Below, piece after piece: positions 8,318 to 17,077 of a stretch of 64,000 bases of DNA; the stretch's first letter is position 1, and each line of letters begins with the position of its first letter. The notes under the pieces are model-generated. The model was not told the DNA's origin and ran no database searches. It was given only the letters and a program-made list of their open reading frames with translations. Position numbers and translations under genes: made by a program. This stretch comes from Butyricicoccus_A sp963601915 (GTDB taxonomy: Bacteria; Bacillota; Clostridia; Oscillospirales; Butyricicoccaceae): assembly GCA_963601915.1 (NCBI GenBank), contig CAVCGL010000010.1, forward strand, positions 39,864-103,863, written 5' to 3'.

Positions 8318-10395
8318 AGTTAGTGATCTGTGAGAAACCGAGTGTTGGAAAATCCATCGCGTCGGCCCTGGGTGTAACATCCAGGGCCGATGGCTTTTAT
8401 GAGGGGAATGGCCTGATCGTGTCCTGGTGCGTGGGGCACCTGGTATCCCCGATGGACGCGGCGGGGTATGACGAGCGTTTCAAAAAGTGGCGCTATGACG
8501 ACCTCCCCATCCTCCCGGAGCCCTTCCGCTATGTGCTTGCACCCGGCAAGGAGGATGTGTTCCAGAACGTGAAGCGCCTTATGGAGCGGGAGGATGTGAC
8601 CGAGATCGTCAATGCCTGTGACGCGGGGCGGGAAGGCGAGCTGATCTTCCGGCTGGTGTATGAGATGGCGGGCTGTAAAAAGCCGGTCCTCCGCCTCTGG
8701 ATTTCCTCGATGGAGGACATGGCGATCCGGGAGGGCTTTTCCGACCTGCGCCCCGGCGCCGACTATGACTCCCTCTATCAGTCTGCCTTGTGCCGCCAGA
8801 AAGCGGACTGGCTGGTGGGGATCAATGCCACAAGGCTTTTCTCCGTCCTCTACCACCGGACCCTGAACGTGGGGCGGGTGCAGACGCCCACCCTGGCAAT
8901 GTTGGCGGAGCGGGACGCGAAGATCGGCGGCTTCCAGAAGGAGAAATACCATCATGTGCAGCTGAAGGTGGGCGGGGCCGAGGCGGTGTCGGAGAAGATC
9001 ACCGACCAGGCGGAGGCGGAACGTGTCAAAGATTCCTGCGCCGGTGCGTCTACTATCTGTACCTCCGTGGTCCGGGAGCAGAAAAAGGAGCAGCCCCCGA
9101 AGCTCTATGACCTGACGACCTTACAGCGGGAGGCGAACCGGATGTTCGGCTACACGGCGAAGCAGACCCTGGACTACGCCCAGAGCCTCTATGAAAAGAA
9201 GCTGCTGACCTATCCCCGGACGGACAGCCGGTATCTCACCGCTGATATGGCGGAAACGGCCTCCTGTGTGATCCACATGGCGGCGAAGGTGCCGCCCTTT
9301 GACGGGTGCGCCAGCTTCTTCCCACTGGTGGAGGTTCTTGTTTCTGACAAGGACGTGTCCGACCATCACGCCATTATCCCCACGATGGAGACCGAAAAGG
9401 CGGATATCAAGGGGCTGCCCGTGGGGGAAAGAAACCTGTTCCTTCTGGTCTGCTGCAAGCTGCTGTGCGCGGCGGCGGAGCCCCATGTTTATGAAACGGT
9501 CACGGCCTCCTTCTCCTGCGGCGGCCATTCCTTCACGGCGAAGGGAAAGCACACGGTATCCGAGGGCTGGCGGGAGATCGACCGCATTTTCCGCTCCTTC
9601 CTGAAGGAGAAGCAGGCAGACGACGAAAGCGGTAGCCTTCCTAATTTTACGGAGGGGCAGGCCTTTGAGGGTGTGGAGGCCGTTATCACGGAGCATTTCA
9701 CTTCCCCGCCGAAGCCCTACACGGAGGATACGCTTCTGGCCGCCATGGAGCGGGCCGGGGCGGAGGACATCCCCAACGAAGCGGAGCGGAAGGGCCTGGG
9801 GACCCCGGCGACCAGGGCGGCGGTCATTGAAAAGCTGGTGTCGGCCGGGTTCGTGGAGCGAAAAGGCAAGAGCCTGATCCCCACAAAAGCCGGTATCAAC
9901 CTGGTATCCGTCCTGCCGGAGCCGCTGGCCTCCCCCATGCTCACCGCGGAATGGGAGCAGCGCCTTCTTGCGGTGGCGAAGGGCGACGCCGATCCCGGCG
10001 CGTTCCTGGAGGATATCCGGGAAATGGTGACGGGGCTGGTAAAGGATTATTCTCAGGTGTCCGAGGAAGGGCAAAAGCTGTTCGCCCCGGAGAAGGAAGT
10101 GATCGGCACCTGTCCCCGCTGCGGCCAGCCGGTCTATGAGGGAAAGAAAAACTTCTCCTGTTCCGACCGCTCCTGTGGGTTCGTCCTCTGGAAGAATGAC
10201 CGCTTCTGGACCTCCCGGAAGAAGGAGCTGACAAAGAAGATGGCGGCCGACCTTCTGAAAAAGGGCCGTACCAATGTCAGAGGGATGTGGTCTGAAAAGA
10301 AGGGCACGACCTATGACGCGGCGGTGATCCTGGATGACACGGGCGGAAAATATATCAATTTCAAGCTGGAATTTCCGAAACGGAAAAGCAGATAA
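8314..10395 (+). CDS. topB: DNA topoisomerase III (type IA)
   Basis: The 693-residue enzyme has the N-terminal Toprim domain (LVICEKPSVGKSIASALG; acidic motif NACDAGREGELIF), the VGINATRLFS and GRVQTPTLAM segments, and the active-site tyrosine in LTYPRTDSRYL at about residue 300. A C-terminal zinc ribbon (CPRCGQPVYEG to CSDRSCGF, about 599-625) is intact. It relaxes and decatenates single-stranded DNA intermediates. A topB copy is a standard part of Tn1549-like ICEs, where it probably helps during transfer replication. Its start overlaps the DUF4366 stop. Confidence 0.95.
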   Translation: MKLVICEKPSVGKSIASALGVTSRADGFYEGNGLIVSWCVGHLVSPMDAAGYDERFKKWRYDDLPILPEPFRYVLAPGKEDVFQNVKRLMEREDVTEIVNACDAGREGELIFRLVYEMAGCKKPVLRLWISSMEDMAIREGFSDLRPGADYDSLYQSALCRQKADWLVGINATRLFSVLYHRTLNVGRVQTPTLAMLAERDAKIGGFQKEKYHHVQLKVGGAEAVSEKITDQAEAERVKDSCAGASTICTSVVREQKKEQPPKLYDLTTLQREANRMFGYTAKQTLDYAQSLYEKKLLTYPRTDSRYLTADMAETASCVIHMAAKVPPFDGCASFFPLVEVLVSDKDVSDHHAIIPTMETEKADIKGLPVGERNLFLLVCCKLLCAAAEPHVYETVTASFSCGGHSFTAKGKHTVSEGWREIDRIFRSFLKEKQADDESGSLPNFTEGQAFEGVEAVITEHFTSPPKPYTEDTLLAAMERAGAEDIPNEAERKGLGTPATRAAVIEKLVSAGFVERKGKSLIPTKAGINLVSVLPEPLASPMLTAEWEQRLLAVAKGDADPGAFLEDIREMVTGLVKDYSQVSEEGQKLFAPEKEVIGTCPRCGQPVYEGKKNFSCSDRSCGFVLWKNDRFWTSRKKELTKKMAADLLKKGRTNVRGMWSEKKGTTYDAAVILDDTGGKYINFKLEFPKRKSR

Positions 10396-10409
10396 GGAGG
10401 TGCTGACCT

Positions 10410-12128
10410 ATGCCGCAATATGAGTATGACAAGGATTATCCCTTTGCTGCCTTCATTACCAACTTAGGCAAGTACAACGAGGGCGAGCTTGTGGGCGAGT
10501 GGGTGAAGTTCCCTACCACCGCCGAGGAAATGAAAAAGGTCTTTGACCGGATCGGGATCGGCCAGAAGGACGACTTCGGGCAGCCCTACGAGGAATGGTT
10601 CATCACGGACTATGACTGTTATGTGGACGGCCTCTATGACAAGCTGGGTGAATATGAAAACCTGGATGAATTGAATTACCTGGCGTCGAAGCTGGATGAA
10701 ATGGACCAGGGCGAGTATGAGCAGTTCCAGGCCGCTATGGAGATCGGCGACCATTCCGGCAGCGTGCAGGAGATCATCAACCTTACCGACAACCTGGATT
10801 GCTACGATGTGTACCCCGGTATCCATGACTACGACGACCTGGGCCGGTATTACATCGACGATCTGGACGCCATGCAGGTGCCGGAGCATTTGAAAAATTA
10901 CATCGACTATGAGGCATACGGCCGGGATGTTGCACTTGATGAAGGCGGCGACTTCACCGATCTTGGGTATGTGCGGGATACGGGCAGCTCCTTCCATGAG
11001 TATTACGACGGGGAGCGCGGCAGTATCCCGGAGGAATACCGGGTGATGACTTTCCAGGACGATATCCCCGAAGAAGAATTGTCCGAGTGGGCCATGGATA
11101 TCGCCTTTGACATGGACGAATATTTCCGGCAGAACGATCCCCAGTATGCGGCGGAGCACCCGGAGGCGCACGCGGCGAAGGAGGAAATCTACGAAAACCT
11201 GATGGCCGGGCGCATTTCCGCCCTGGATGAAAAACTGGCGGCCCTGGGGCAGACCCAGGACGACTACCTTCCTTCTGAGATCGAAAAGTTTAAGGACGCT
11301 TCCGGGTATGAGGAATCTTTGGATACCCCTGCAGAGCCGATACAGGAGGGACCGTCCCAGGAGGCCAGCTTCTCCATTTACCAACTGAAACATGGGGATG
11401 AAACGCTGGATTACCGCTTTGAGCCGCTGGACAGTATCCACCGCAACGGCCTTTCTGTCGATCCGGCGAATTATGAGCTGGTCTACACGGCGCCGCTGAC
11501 GGAGCGGGACAGCCTGGAAAGCATTTATACCCGGTTCAATGTGGACCGCCCGGCAGACTTCACGGGGCACTCTCTGTCCATATCGGATATCGTGGTGCTT
11601 CACGAAAACGGCCAGGATACCGCCCATTACTGTGACCGCTTCGGCTTCTCCCAGGTGCCGGAGTTTTTGCAGGAGAGGCAGGCGGAGCTTACCCCGGATG
11701 CCCTGGAGACCGGCGAAACGGTTCGGACGCCCAGGGGCAGCTTCTATGTGACCGCCATGAGCCGGGAGCAGATGGAGGCCGCCGGGTACGGCCTCCACCA
11801 TCAGTCCGATGATGGGAAATACCTGATTATGGGGAACGGCACACGGGCCTTTGCTGTCCTGGCGGAGCAGCCCCAGGAGAAGGACAATCCCCTCCGTACC
11901 GCGGAAATGACCCTGGAGGATGACTACGGCATGATCGACGGGGTTATCAACAACGGCAGGCGCGGGGAAGAAGTGGAGAAGGCGAAGGAGGCCGCCGCCA
12001 GGGGCGGACCGGAGAAAAAGCCCTCCATCCGGGAGAGGCTGGAGGACGCGAGGCGGGAATGTGCGGACCGCAAGCCCCCGGAGGCAAAACGCCCCGGCCG
12101 TGACGCGCCGGAGCATGGCAGCCTATGA
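10410..12128 (+). CDS. Antirestriction ArdA fused to YodL and DUF4316 domains
   Basis: The first 170 or so residues are ArdA-like and very acidic (AAFITNLGKYNEGEL; EWFITDYDCYVDGLYDKLGEYENLDELNYLA). ArdA proteins mimic B-DNA and block type I restriction enzymes, which would protect entering ICE DNA. A linker region follows, then a YodL domain (ASFSIYQLKHGDETLDYRF to SISDIVVLHENG) and a DUF4316-like segment (VRTPRGSFYVTAMSREQMEAAG), ending in a basic tail. The start has a good AAGGAGGTG site 15 bp after topB. The fusion is common in this ICE group; the roles of the last two domains are not known. Confidence 0.85.
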   Translation: MPQYEYDKDYPFAAFITNLGKYNEGELVGEWVKFPTTAEEMKKVFDRIGIGQKDDFGQPYEEWFITDYDCYVDGLYDKLGEYENLDELNYLASKLDEMDQGEYEQFQAAMEIGDHSGSVQEIINLTDNLDCYDVYPGIHDYDDLGRYYIDDLDAMQVPEHLKNYIDYEAYGRDVALDEGGDFTDLGYVRDTGSSFHEYYDGERGSIPEEYRVMTFQDDIPEEELSEWAMDIAFDMDEYFRQNDPQYAAEHPEAHAAKEEIYENLMAGRISALDEKLAALGQTQDDYLPSEIEKFKDASGYEESLDTPAEPIQEGPSQEASFSIYQLKHGDETLDYRFEPLDSIHRNGLSVDPANYELVYTAPLTERDSLESIYTRFNVDRPADFTGHSLSISDIVVLHENGQDTAHYCDRFGFSQVPEFLQERQAELTPDALETGETVRTPRGSFYVTAMSREQMEAAGYGLHHQSDDGKYLIMGNGTRAFAVLAEQPQEKDNPLRTAEMTLEDDYGMIDGVINNGRRGEEVEKAKEAAARGGPEKKPSIRERLEDARRECADRKPPEAKRPGRDAPEHGSL

Positions 12129-12307
12129 GCAGGAGCAAGAAATGGAGGCTGGAATGGTCCTTCTTCCTGGATGAAAGCGGCAGGCGGAAATATAACAAGG
12201 TCTGCCAGGGCTGCGCCCATGACTGCAAGCAGAGCTTCCGGGCGGCGCTGGTAGCCTGCCCCCATTACCTCTCCAAACGCTCAAAAAAGTGCGGGAATAA
12301 GGGTTGA
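12125..12307 (+). CDS. Small Cys-containing hypothetical protein
   Basis: This 60-residue basic protein has three cysteines in a compact pattern (VCQGCAHDCKQSF) and a fourth in VACPHYL. It may bind zinc, but that is inference. The ATG overlaps the stop of the ArdA fusion (ATGA), which supports translation. It is the last gene of the rightward transfer operon, before the terminator at 12,435. Confidence 0.6.
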   Translation: MSRSKKWRLEWSFFLDESGRRKYNKVCQGCAHDCKQSFRAALVACPHYLSKRSKKCGNKG

Positions 12308-12434
12308 AAATGAGCCTGAAAATCCCTTGTATCGGCTTTTGAGGGAGCAGCCCTTATGTTTCCCCATGTGCCGGGTTCTCCCTGGTACGGAGGGGAAAAA
12401 ACCTCTTTTCGTACACTTCCCATGACAGAAAAAC

Positions 12435-12485
12435 GGGAGGACAGCTTCTCGGTTCGTCCGAGGGCTGTCCTCCCGCTCTTTTTTT
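12435..12485 (+). terminator. Strong terminator of the transfer operon
   Basis: An 11-bp perfect stem (GGGAGGACAGC at 12435-12445 with GCTGTCCTCCC at 12464-12474) is followed by a T run at 12479-12485. It ends the rightward operon and faces the leftward genes that start beyond it. Confidence 0.9.
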
Positions 12486-12487
12486 GT

Positions 12488-12703
12488 TCACCGGATGGCG
12501 CCCGCTCTCCGGGCTTCCGCTTCCAGGCCGTCCACTTCGTCAAACGTGTAGTTTTCCAGAAATTCACTTATGCTCCGGTATCCTGTCTGTGTTCCGATAT
12601 AGCAGTAAAGCCATTCTTCGGATACGCGTAGCTTCTTTGTGGGCCACTCCCCAATAGCGTCCGGTTCGGTGGCCCCGTCATTGTAAACTTCGATTTCTAC
12701 CAT
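12488..12703 (-). CDS. Small hypothetical ICE protein
   Basis: This 71-residue protein starts at the ATG whose complement is at 12701-12703; an AGGAGG site lies 8 bases before it. A longer reading frame runs further upstream but lacks a ribosome site, so the short form is chosen. Visible segments are KLRVSEEWLYCYIG and SISEFLENYTFDEVDG. No function is recognised. It is the most distal gene of the leftward block. Confidence 0.7.
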   Translation of the reverse strand: MVEIEVYNDGATEPDAIGEWPTKKLRVSEEWLYCYIGTQTGYRSISEFLENYTFDEVDGLEAEARRAGAIR

Positions 12704-12733
12704 AGTAATCCTCCTGTATATCTTGTTGTATGA

Positions 12734-12760
12734 TGGATAGGAAAGGATAGGATAGGATGG
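12734..12760. repeat. Short imperfect GGATA tandem repeat
   Basis: GGATAG units recur four times in a row with small variations just upstream of the 71-residue gene. The stretch 12,704-12,929 has no gene. It also holds two copies of GCTGTGGGAAA and two of TTTTCCATCGG. It may be a leader or recognition region, but nothing shows this directly. Confidence 0.5.
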
Positions 12761-12929
12761 ATTTTCGCCGCAGTAGGCGTTGTGGGAATGTGCGTAAACC
12801 GGCAGGTACGCGGAAGCTGTGGGAAACCTGTTTGCAGGCTGTGGGAAAGGGCCTGTCCTTTTCCATCGGGCTGTGAATGGGTTTTCCATCGGCGGGAGCG
12901 CCGGTTTTCCACATTTCCATGACGCTTTT

Positions 12930-13262
12930 TTATCCAACGATCAGGCGGTATGCGGTCAGGGGCACATAGCAGGCCGCCACAAGGAGCCGCCAGATTAAGA
13001 CGAAGCCGCCAATCACACCGCCCAGGATGAAGTTCAGGGCGAACAGCGCGATCCCGCCGCCCAGGGAGCCGCCGCCCGGCACGATCCATACGCACATCCG
13101 ATGGAGGCCGAAGGGCAGGCCGCAGAGAATCCAGAGCCGCACATAGTCCAGCTCCCCGCCCTCCATGCAGGCGGATTTGAAGATACAATATAAAAGCAGG
13201 GCCGCCGCTGCGGGCAGCACGCTCTTTTTGAAAAATTCCCTGACCGCTTCACTTCTTGTCAT
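12930..13262 (-). CDS. DUF6050-like small membrane protein
   Basis: The 110-residue protein has about three hydrophobic helices (SVLPAAAALLLYCIFKSA; LWILCGLPFGLHRMCVWIV; IALFALNFILGGVIGGFVLIW). The start is supported by a GGAAGGAGG site. The pattern resembles the DUF6050 family, which occurs in mobilisation regions of Tn1549-like elements. It lies in the leftward block below the relaxase. The function is unknown. Confidence 0.7.
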   Translation of the reverse strand: MTRSEAVREFFKKSVLPAAAALLLYCIFKSACMEGGELDYVRLWILCGLPFGLHRMCVWIVPGGGSLGGGIALFALNFILGGVIGGFVLIWRLLVAACYVPLTAYRLIVG

Positions 13263-13331
13263 TTTGCAAAACCTCCTTCCATGCCTCCATTATACCGAAA
13301 GACGAGTGCCGCGCCCAGCGCGTCAGGGAAA

Positions 13332-13703
13332 TCATTTGCTAACATTCTGCAAACATGGGCGTTTTTCTGTCCGGCGTTCCTCTCGGAGCCGTAGGTATTC
13401 TTTATGTCCTCCGTCTATGATCCGGGCGATATCCTCCGCCCTATACCGTTTCTCGGTCTCGCCGGAGACAGCGGCGATTGCCAGGGCGCACTTGACGGCT
13501 TGGGATAAATGGAAGTCTGCTTCCTCCCGCTTGGTGGGCCATCCCCCGGAGGGTCCTTCCCCTGAGCGGTGCAGCGTATCCGCAAGGAAACTCAGTTCCT
13601 CCAAAATGCGTCCGCTCTTTTCCGCGAACCATCCCCTCATGTCGTTGGGATTGCCGGATACGGTGATGGTGATCTCCTACTTTTCTTTCATAGTCTCTTT
13701 CAT
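13332..13703 (-). pseudogene. Conserved-looking ICE protein interrupted by an in-frame TAG
   Basis: A good ribosome site (AGGAGG) and an ATG (complement at 13701-13703) begin a frame that reads MKETMKEK and then hits TAG (13677-13679). The same frame continues with EITITVSGNPNDMRGW and a long protein-like body (about 102 residues from the ATG at 13640) that has no ribosome site of its own. The frame, the spacing and the beta-strand-like EITITVSGN start suggest the original protein was about 123 residues and now carries a nonsense codon near its start. Alternatives are translation from 13640, or a short leader peptide. Confidence 0.6.
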
Positions 13704-13740
13704 GGTGTTACCTCCTGAAAATTTGTGTTGTAGGCGGCGG

Positions 13741-15084
13741 CTATTCCAGCTCATGCCGCCTCTGCTGTTCCTGTTCCCTTGGTACGGCAAGGAGGGCGTC
13801 CACGTTCTGCCGGACGGTGCCGATCTCCTGGGCCTCGCTCCGGGCGGTCCGGTATTCAGCTAACAGCGTCTCCTTCTGTTCGGCGAGTGCGGCAAGCTCC
13901 TTCTTCATGCCCTCCGTGGTCGGAACCGGGACGGCGCCCATCCGTTTCAGCTCCCTGGCGGCGGCCTCAAACAGGATGATCTCGCTCTCATGGCCCCGGA
14001 GGAATTTTTCCCGGTCCCTGGATTTGCGGTACTGGTCGTAGACCGGCTTTAGCTGGCGGTAGGTGGCGGCGTGCTTGCTCACAAGGGAAAGCTCCGCTGT
14101 CCGGGCCTCTATTGCCTTAATGGAGGCCTGGGCGCTGTCCCGCTTCTCCGTGGCGGCGGCCAGCTTCCTTTCCAGTTCCTCGTAGCTGTTGATCCCATGC
14201 TCCGTCAGGTAGTTCATGGTCTTTGCCGCCTGTTTCAGATTGTTCAGCTTCGCCCAGTGCGCGAACCCGGCGCTCTGCTGTGCCTTGATATTGTTCTGGA
14301 TATCAATGAGCAGGCTGATCCGTCCGTCACGCTGCTTGGGCTGTTTGGATGGCCGGGAGCGTCCGGCGATCCGGGCGGCAACGGCTTCCTCCGTGTAGTC
14401 CGCGCCCAGGGTCTTCATCCGGGTAAACCGTTCCTGATCGGAGGCCCGGCAGGAAATGTATTTCCCCCGCTTGATCTCGTATCCTTCCCTCTGCAGGCGG
14501 AGCAGCAGATCATCCAGGTCGTCGGAGACGGGGATCAGGCGGTCGATGGCCGCTTTCAGCTTCGCCTTGTAGCTGGTCCCGGTCTGGGCCGCCTGGTGTT
14601 CGATGTAGCTCTTGCCTTTCTCCTTTCCGGGAATGATGACGGAAAGGCCGTGTTCCTTGCAGATACGGTCGCTGGTGCGGCGGATATAGTGGTAGCTCCG
14701 CTTGTTGGAATGGTAGTGCTTGTGATCCGTGAAGCTGACCGCATTGAAGATCAGGTGGTTATGGATGTGCCCCTTGTCTATGTGGGTGGTAAGGACAAAC
14801 TCATATTTGCCGCCTAGGATTTCCTTTGCGAGCTCCATCCCGATCTCATGGGCTTCCTCCGGCGTCACCTCCCCAGGCTCAAACGCCTGGATCAGATGGC
14901 GGCCCAGGTGGGAGCCCTTGTCGATGGAGTGGCGGCGGGTCCATTCAAACTCGATATCCGCGGTCTCGGCGGTGCAGCCATAGGAGGATACCAGCAGCTT
15001 CCCGTCCGTTTTCTCCGGGTTGCAGATATAGTCGATGGCCGCTTTCAGCGTTGACTTGATAGGATGCGTCTTTGTAACTGCCAT
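13741..15084 (-). CDS. MobP-type relaxase
   Basis: The 447-residue protein carries the relaxase metal motif THIDKGHIHNHL, with His101, His106, His108 and His110, and a basic N-terminal domain (DYICNPEKT; GRHLIQAFEPGEVTPEEAHEIG). Relaxases nick one strand at oriT and lead it into the recipient. The C-terminal half is a long coiled coil (QASIKAIEARTAELSLVSK; AALAEQKETLLAEYRTARSE). Its start overlaps mobC by 40 bp, so the two are made together as a relaxosome unit. The domain layout and length fit Tn1549-type relaxases. Confidence 0.92.
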   Translation of the reverse strand: MAVTKTHPIKSTLKAAIDYICNPEKTDGKLLVSSYGCTAETADIEFEWTRRHSIDKGSHLGRHLIQAFEPGEVTPEEAHEIGMELAKEILGGKYEFVLTTHIDKGHIHNHLIFNAVSFTDHKHYHSNKRSYHYIRRTSDRICKEHGLSVIIPGKEKGKSYIEHQAAQTGTSYKAKLKAAIDRLIPVSDDLDDLLLRLQREGYEIKRGKYISCRASDQERFTRMKTLGADYTEEAVAARIAGRSRPSKQPKQRDGRISLLIDIQNNIKAQQSAGFAHWAKLNNLKQAAKTMNYLTEHGINSYEELERKLAAATEKRDSAQASIKAIEARTAELSLVSKHAATYRQLKPVYDQYRKSRDREKFLRGHESEIILFEAAARELKRMGAVPVPTTEGMKKELAALAEQKETLLAEYRTARSEAQEIGTVRQNVDALLAVPREQEQQRRHELE

Positions 15085-15374
15085 ATCTCATCCAGCCTTT
15101 CCCGGATTTCCTCCATATCCGCCTGATACGGGGATCCCCCGGCATTGATCCGTTTGGCGATTTGATTGATATTCCGTCCAATGGCGGAGAGCTCGGCGGT
15201 GAATGCCTTGATATCCGCGGTGTCAGTGTAAATGATATATCCGTCGATCGCCATCTTCCGAAGGTATGCGCCATAGCGCCTTGTGGGGAGCTGGGCCATC
15301 TTCTCGTCAATGAGCCGCTTTTCTTCCTCCGTGACATAAAATTTCATTTGGATGTTGCGCTTCCGGTTCGCCAT
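15045..15374 (-). CDS. mobC: MobC relaxosome accessory protein
   Basis: The 109-residue protein has an N-terminal ribbon-helix-helix-like part (IQMKFYVTEEEKRLIDEKM) and the typical MobC segment AELSAIGRNINQIAKRIN. MobC proteins bind near oriT and help the relaxase open the DNA. The ATG whose complement is at 15372-15374 is preferred because GGAGGCGGAG lies before it; a longer start at 15428 has no ribosome site. It overlaps the relaxase start. Confidence 0.88.
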   Translation of the reverse strand: MANRKRNIQMKFYVTEEEKRLIDEKMAQLPTRRYGAYLRKMAIDGYIIYTDTADIKAFTAELSAIGRNINQIAKRINAGGSPYQADMEEIRERLDEIWQLQRRILSSQR

Positions 15375-15660
15375 GCTCCGCCTCCGTTTCTCATAAGGGT
15401 CTGGGATATCCCAGCAAGCATTTTTCATTTTCGGGCAAGGGACCTGAAAATCCGAAAAATCGCAAACGAGTACTCGGTTGCTGTGCTTGCTATCAAGACC
15501 CTACCTTCTATTTTCCCTCTGCTAATACTACAATTCGGAGCGGAAATTTTGGCTTTTCATATAAGCAAATTATTGGATGGGTGGCAGCATTTTTCGAGTA
15601 TTTGGCTATTTGGAAGGATATAAAGACGATACTGAAAAACAAATTGTTCATTTGGAGCGA
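15375..15660. other. Intergenic region upstream of mobC, candidate oriT
   Basis: No gene is seen here. A perfect 14-bp palindrome (CTGGGATATCCCAG, 15401-15414) lies 27 bp before the mobC start, followed by repeated short motifs around 15,430-15,470 (TTTTCGGG, CCTGAAAATCCGAAAAATCG). oriT usually lies immediately upstream of the mobC-relaxase genes, so this is the best place for it in the window. The nick site cannot be read from sequence alone. Confidence 0.35.
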
Positions 15661-15719
15661 AAATGCCGTTTTGGAGAGGAAACAGGTAGGCATATCTGAT
15701 ATACTGAAAGCTGGTTAGC
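15661..15719 (+). promoter_or_regulatory. Cargo leader element, copy 1
   Basis: A 22-bp sequence at 15661-15682 is repeated exactly at 19575-19596. In both copies CTGATA begins 35 bp after the repeat start, and TGGTTAGC follows 15-16 bp later. In this copy CTGATATACT can serve as a -10 region. A small dyad (TGGTTAG/CTAACCA, 15712-15731) follows. The shared layout suggests one regulator, probably the AraC protein encoded at 18,591, acts on both promoters. Confidence 0.6.
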
Positions 15720-15757
15720 TTAATCTAACCAAGAAAGTACAATAGGAGGATCGTACA

Positions 15758-16336
15758 ATGAATAAACTACAAGGGAAAGACCTTATCAATGTTGGAATTT
15801 TCACCGCTATCTATTTTGTGGTGATGATGGCTATTGCCATGCTGGGATTTATCCCTATTTTCCTTCCGCTCTTGATCGTGCTGGTTCCGCTGGTCGGCGG
15901 GATTGTGATGATGTTGTATTATTCCAAAGTTCAGAAATTTGGAATGGTATCTCTGACCGGCTTAATCTGCGGCATTTTGATGTTGCTGACTGGAATGGGA
16001 TACTGGAGCATTATTACAGGTCTTGTTTTTGGGGTTCTTGCTGATTTGGTTCTGAAGTCCGGTGATTATAAAAGCGCAAAGAAAGGAATTATTTCTCATG
16101 GTGTTTTCTCCATGTGGATTATCGGTAATTATATTCCTGTCGTTGTAACACGGGATAGTTATTATCAACAGCTGATCAGCGGTTATGGTCAGGAATATGC
16201 TGACGCGATTATGGGGTACATCTCCGCATATACACTTCCGATTCTTTTGATTGCGGGATTTGTTTGCGGTATGATTGGCGGTGTCATAGGTCAGAAAATT
16301 TTCAAGAAGCATTTCAAGCGGGCAGGCATTGCGTAA
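15758..16336 (+). CDS. ECF transporter S component, MptD family
   Basis: The 192-residue protein is almost entirely hydrophobic, with about six membrane helices (VGIFTAIYFVVMMAIAMLGFI at the start), and matches the MptD/Trep_Strep-type putative substrate-binding (S) components of energy-coupling factor transporters. S components bind the substrate in the membrane. The ATG follows ATAGGAGG. Its stop overlaps the next ATG by one base (TAATG). Base composition is clearly more AT-rich than the ICE backbone, as for all genes to 23.6 kb. The substrate is not known; the context suggests a metal or metal chelate. Confidence 0.8.
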   Translation: MNKLQGKDLINVGIFTAIYFVVMMAIAMLGFIPIFLPLLIVLVPLVGGIVMMLYYSKVQKFGMVSLTGLICGILMLLTGMGYWSIITGLVFGVLADLVLKSGDYKSAKKGIISHGVFSMWIIGNYIPVVVTRDSYYQQLISGYGQEYADAIMGYISAYTLPILLIAGFVCGMIGGVIGQKIFKKHFKRAGIA

Positions 16337-17073
16337 TGCGACGCGAACTGTTAGCAAGCCAGAAAAATGAAAAAGGGCTGTCATTAGACCCTCGGACGAA
16401 ACTCGCCCTGCTTATCACGATTGCTCTCTTTGTTCTCAGCGGAGGCGGTGGAGCAGCTTCCAAACAGTTTGCCCCTGTTCTGGCGGCTGTTCCGCTGATT
16501 CTGCTGTTGTCTGAAAGATCGTGGAAGTCAGCACTGACCTATTTTGTTTTGTATGGTGGCAGCTACTTATTGCAGATACTGGCACTTCCTTATCTGAATG
16601 GATTGCCTAATTTCTTGGTTGTAGCGATTTGCGGCTTTTTTGTACGGTTCGTTCCCGGAATTATGATGGGATATATTACGGTCAGGACAACTACCGTCAG
16701 CGAATTTGTTGCCGCTATGGAAAAGCTGCATCTGCCAGAGCAAATTATCATCCCTATGTCGGTAATATTCCGCTTTTTCCCAACAGTTGTGGAGGAATAT
16801 AACGCCATAGGCGACGCTATGAAAATGCGGGGGATTCGCTTCGGCGGCGGGAAAGCAAGCGCAATTCTGGAATACAGAATGGTTCCTATGATGATGTGTT
16901 CGGTCAAAATTGGAGAGGAATTGAGTGCCGCCGCTTTAACGAGAGGTTTAGGAGGCCCGGTGAAACGCACGAATATATGCAAGATTGGTTTTCACGTGCA
17001 GGATGTTATTTTTCTGTTGCTGTGTGTAATCGCTTTTGCAATCCCCGTTGTGGCAATGATTGTTGGGAGGTAG
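16336..17073 (+). CDS. ECF transporter transmembrane T component
   Basis: The 245-residue protein starts with the DPRTKLALLITIALFVLSGG pattern of EcfT/CbiQ proteins and has the coupling segment AIGDAMKMRGIRFGG, which contacts the ATPases. Several membrane helices follow. It links the S component to the ATP-binding subunit. The start is fixed by the one-base overlap with the preceding stop. It is part of a four-gene operon with the fused ATPase and the AraC regulator. Confidence 0.88.
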   Translation: MRRELLASQKNEKGLSLDPRTKLALLITIALFVLSGGGGAASKQFAPVLAAVPLILLLSERSWKSALTYFVLYGGSYLLQILALPYLNGLPNFLVVAICGFFVRFVPGIMMGYITVRTTTVSEFVAAMEKLHLPEQIIIPMSVIFRFFPTVVEEYNAIGDAMKMRGIRFGGGKASAILEYRMVPMMMCSVKIGEELSAAALTRGLGGPVKRTNICKIGFHVQDVIFLLLCVIAFAIPVVAMIVGR

Positions 17074-17077
17074 GTCT

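Noticed and set aside
12307..12930. CRISPR-like or satellite repeat in the GGATA-rich region
   Set aside because: Units are only 5-6 bp and imperfect, with no spacers and no cas genes; recorded as a short repeat only.
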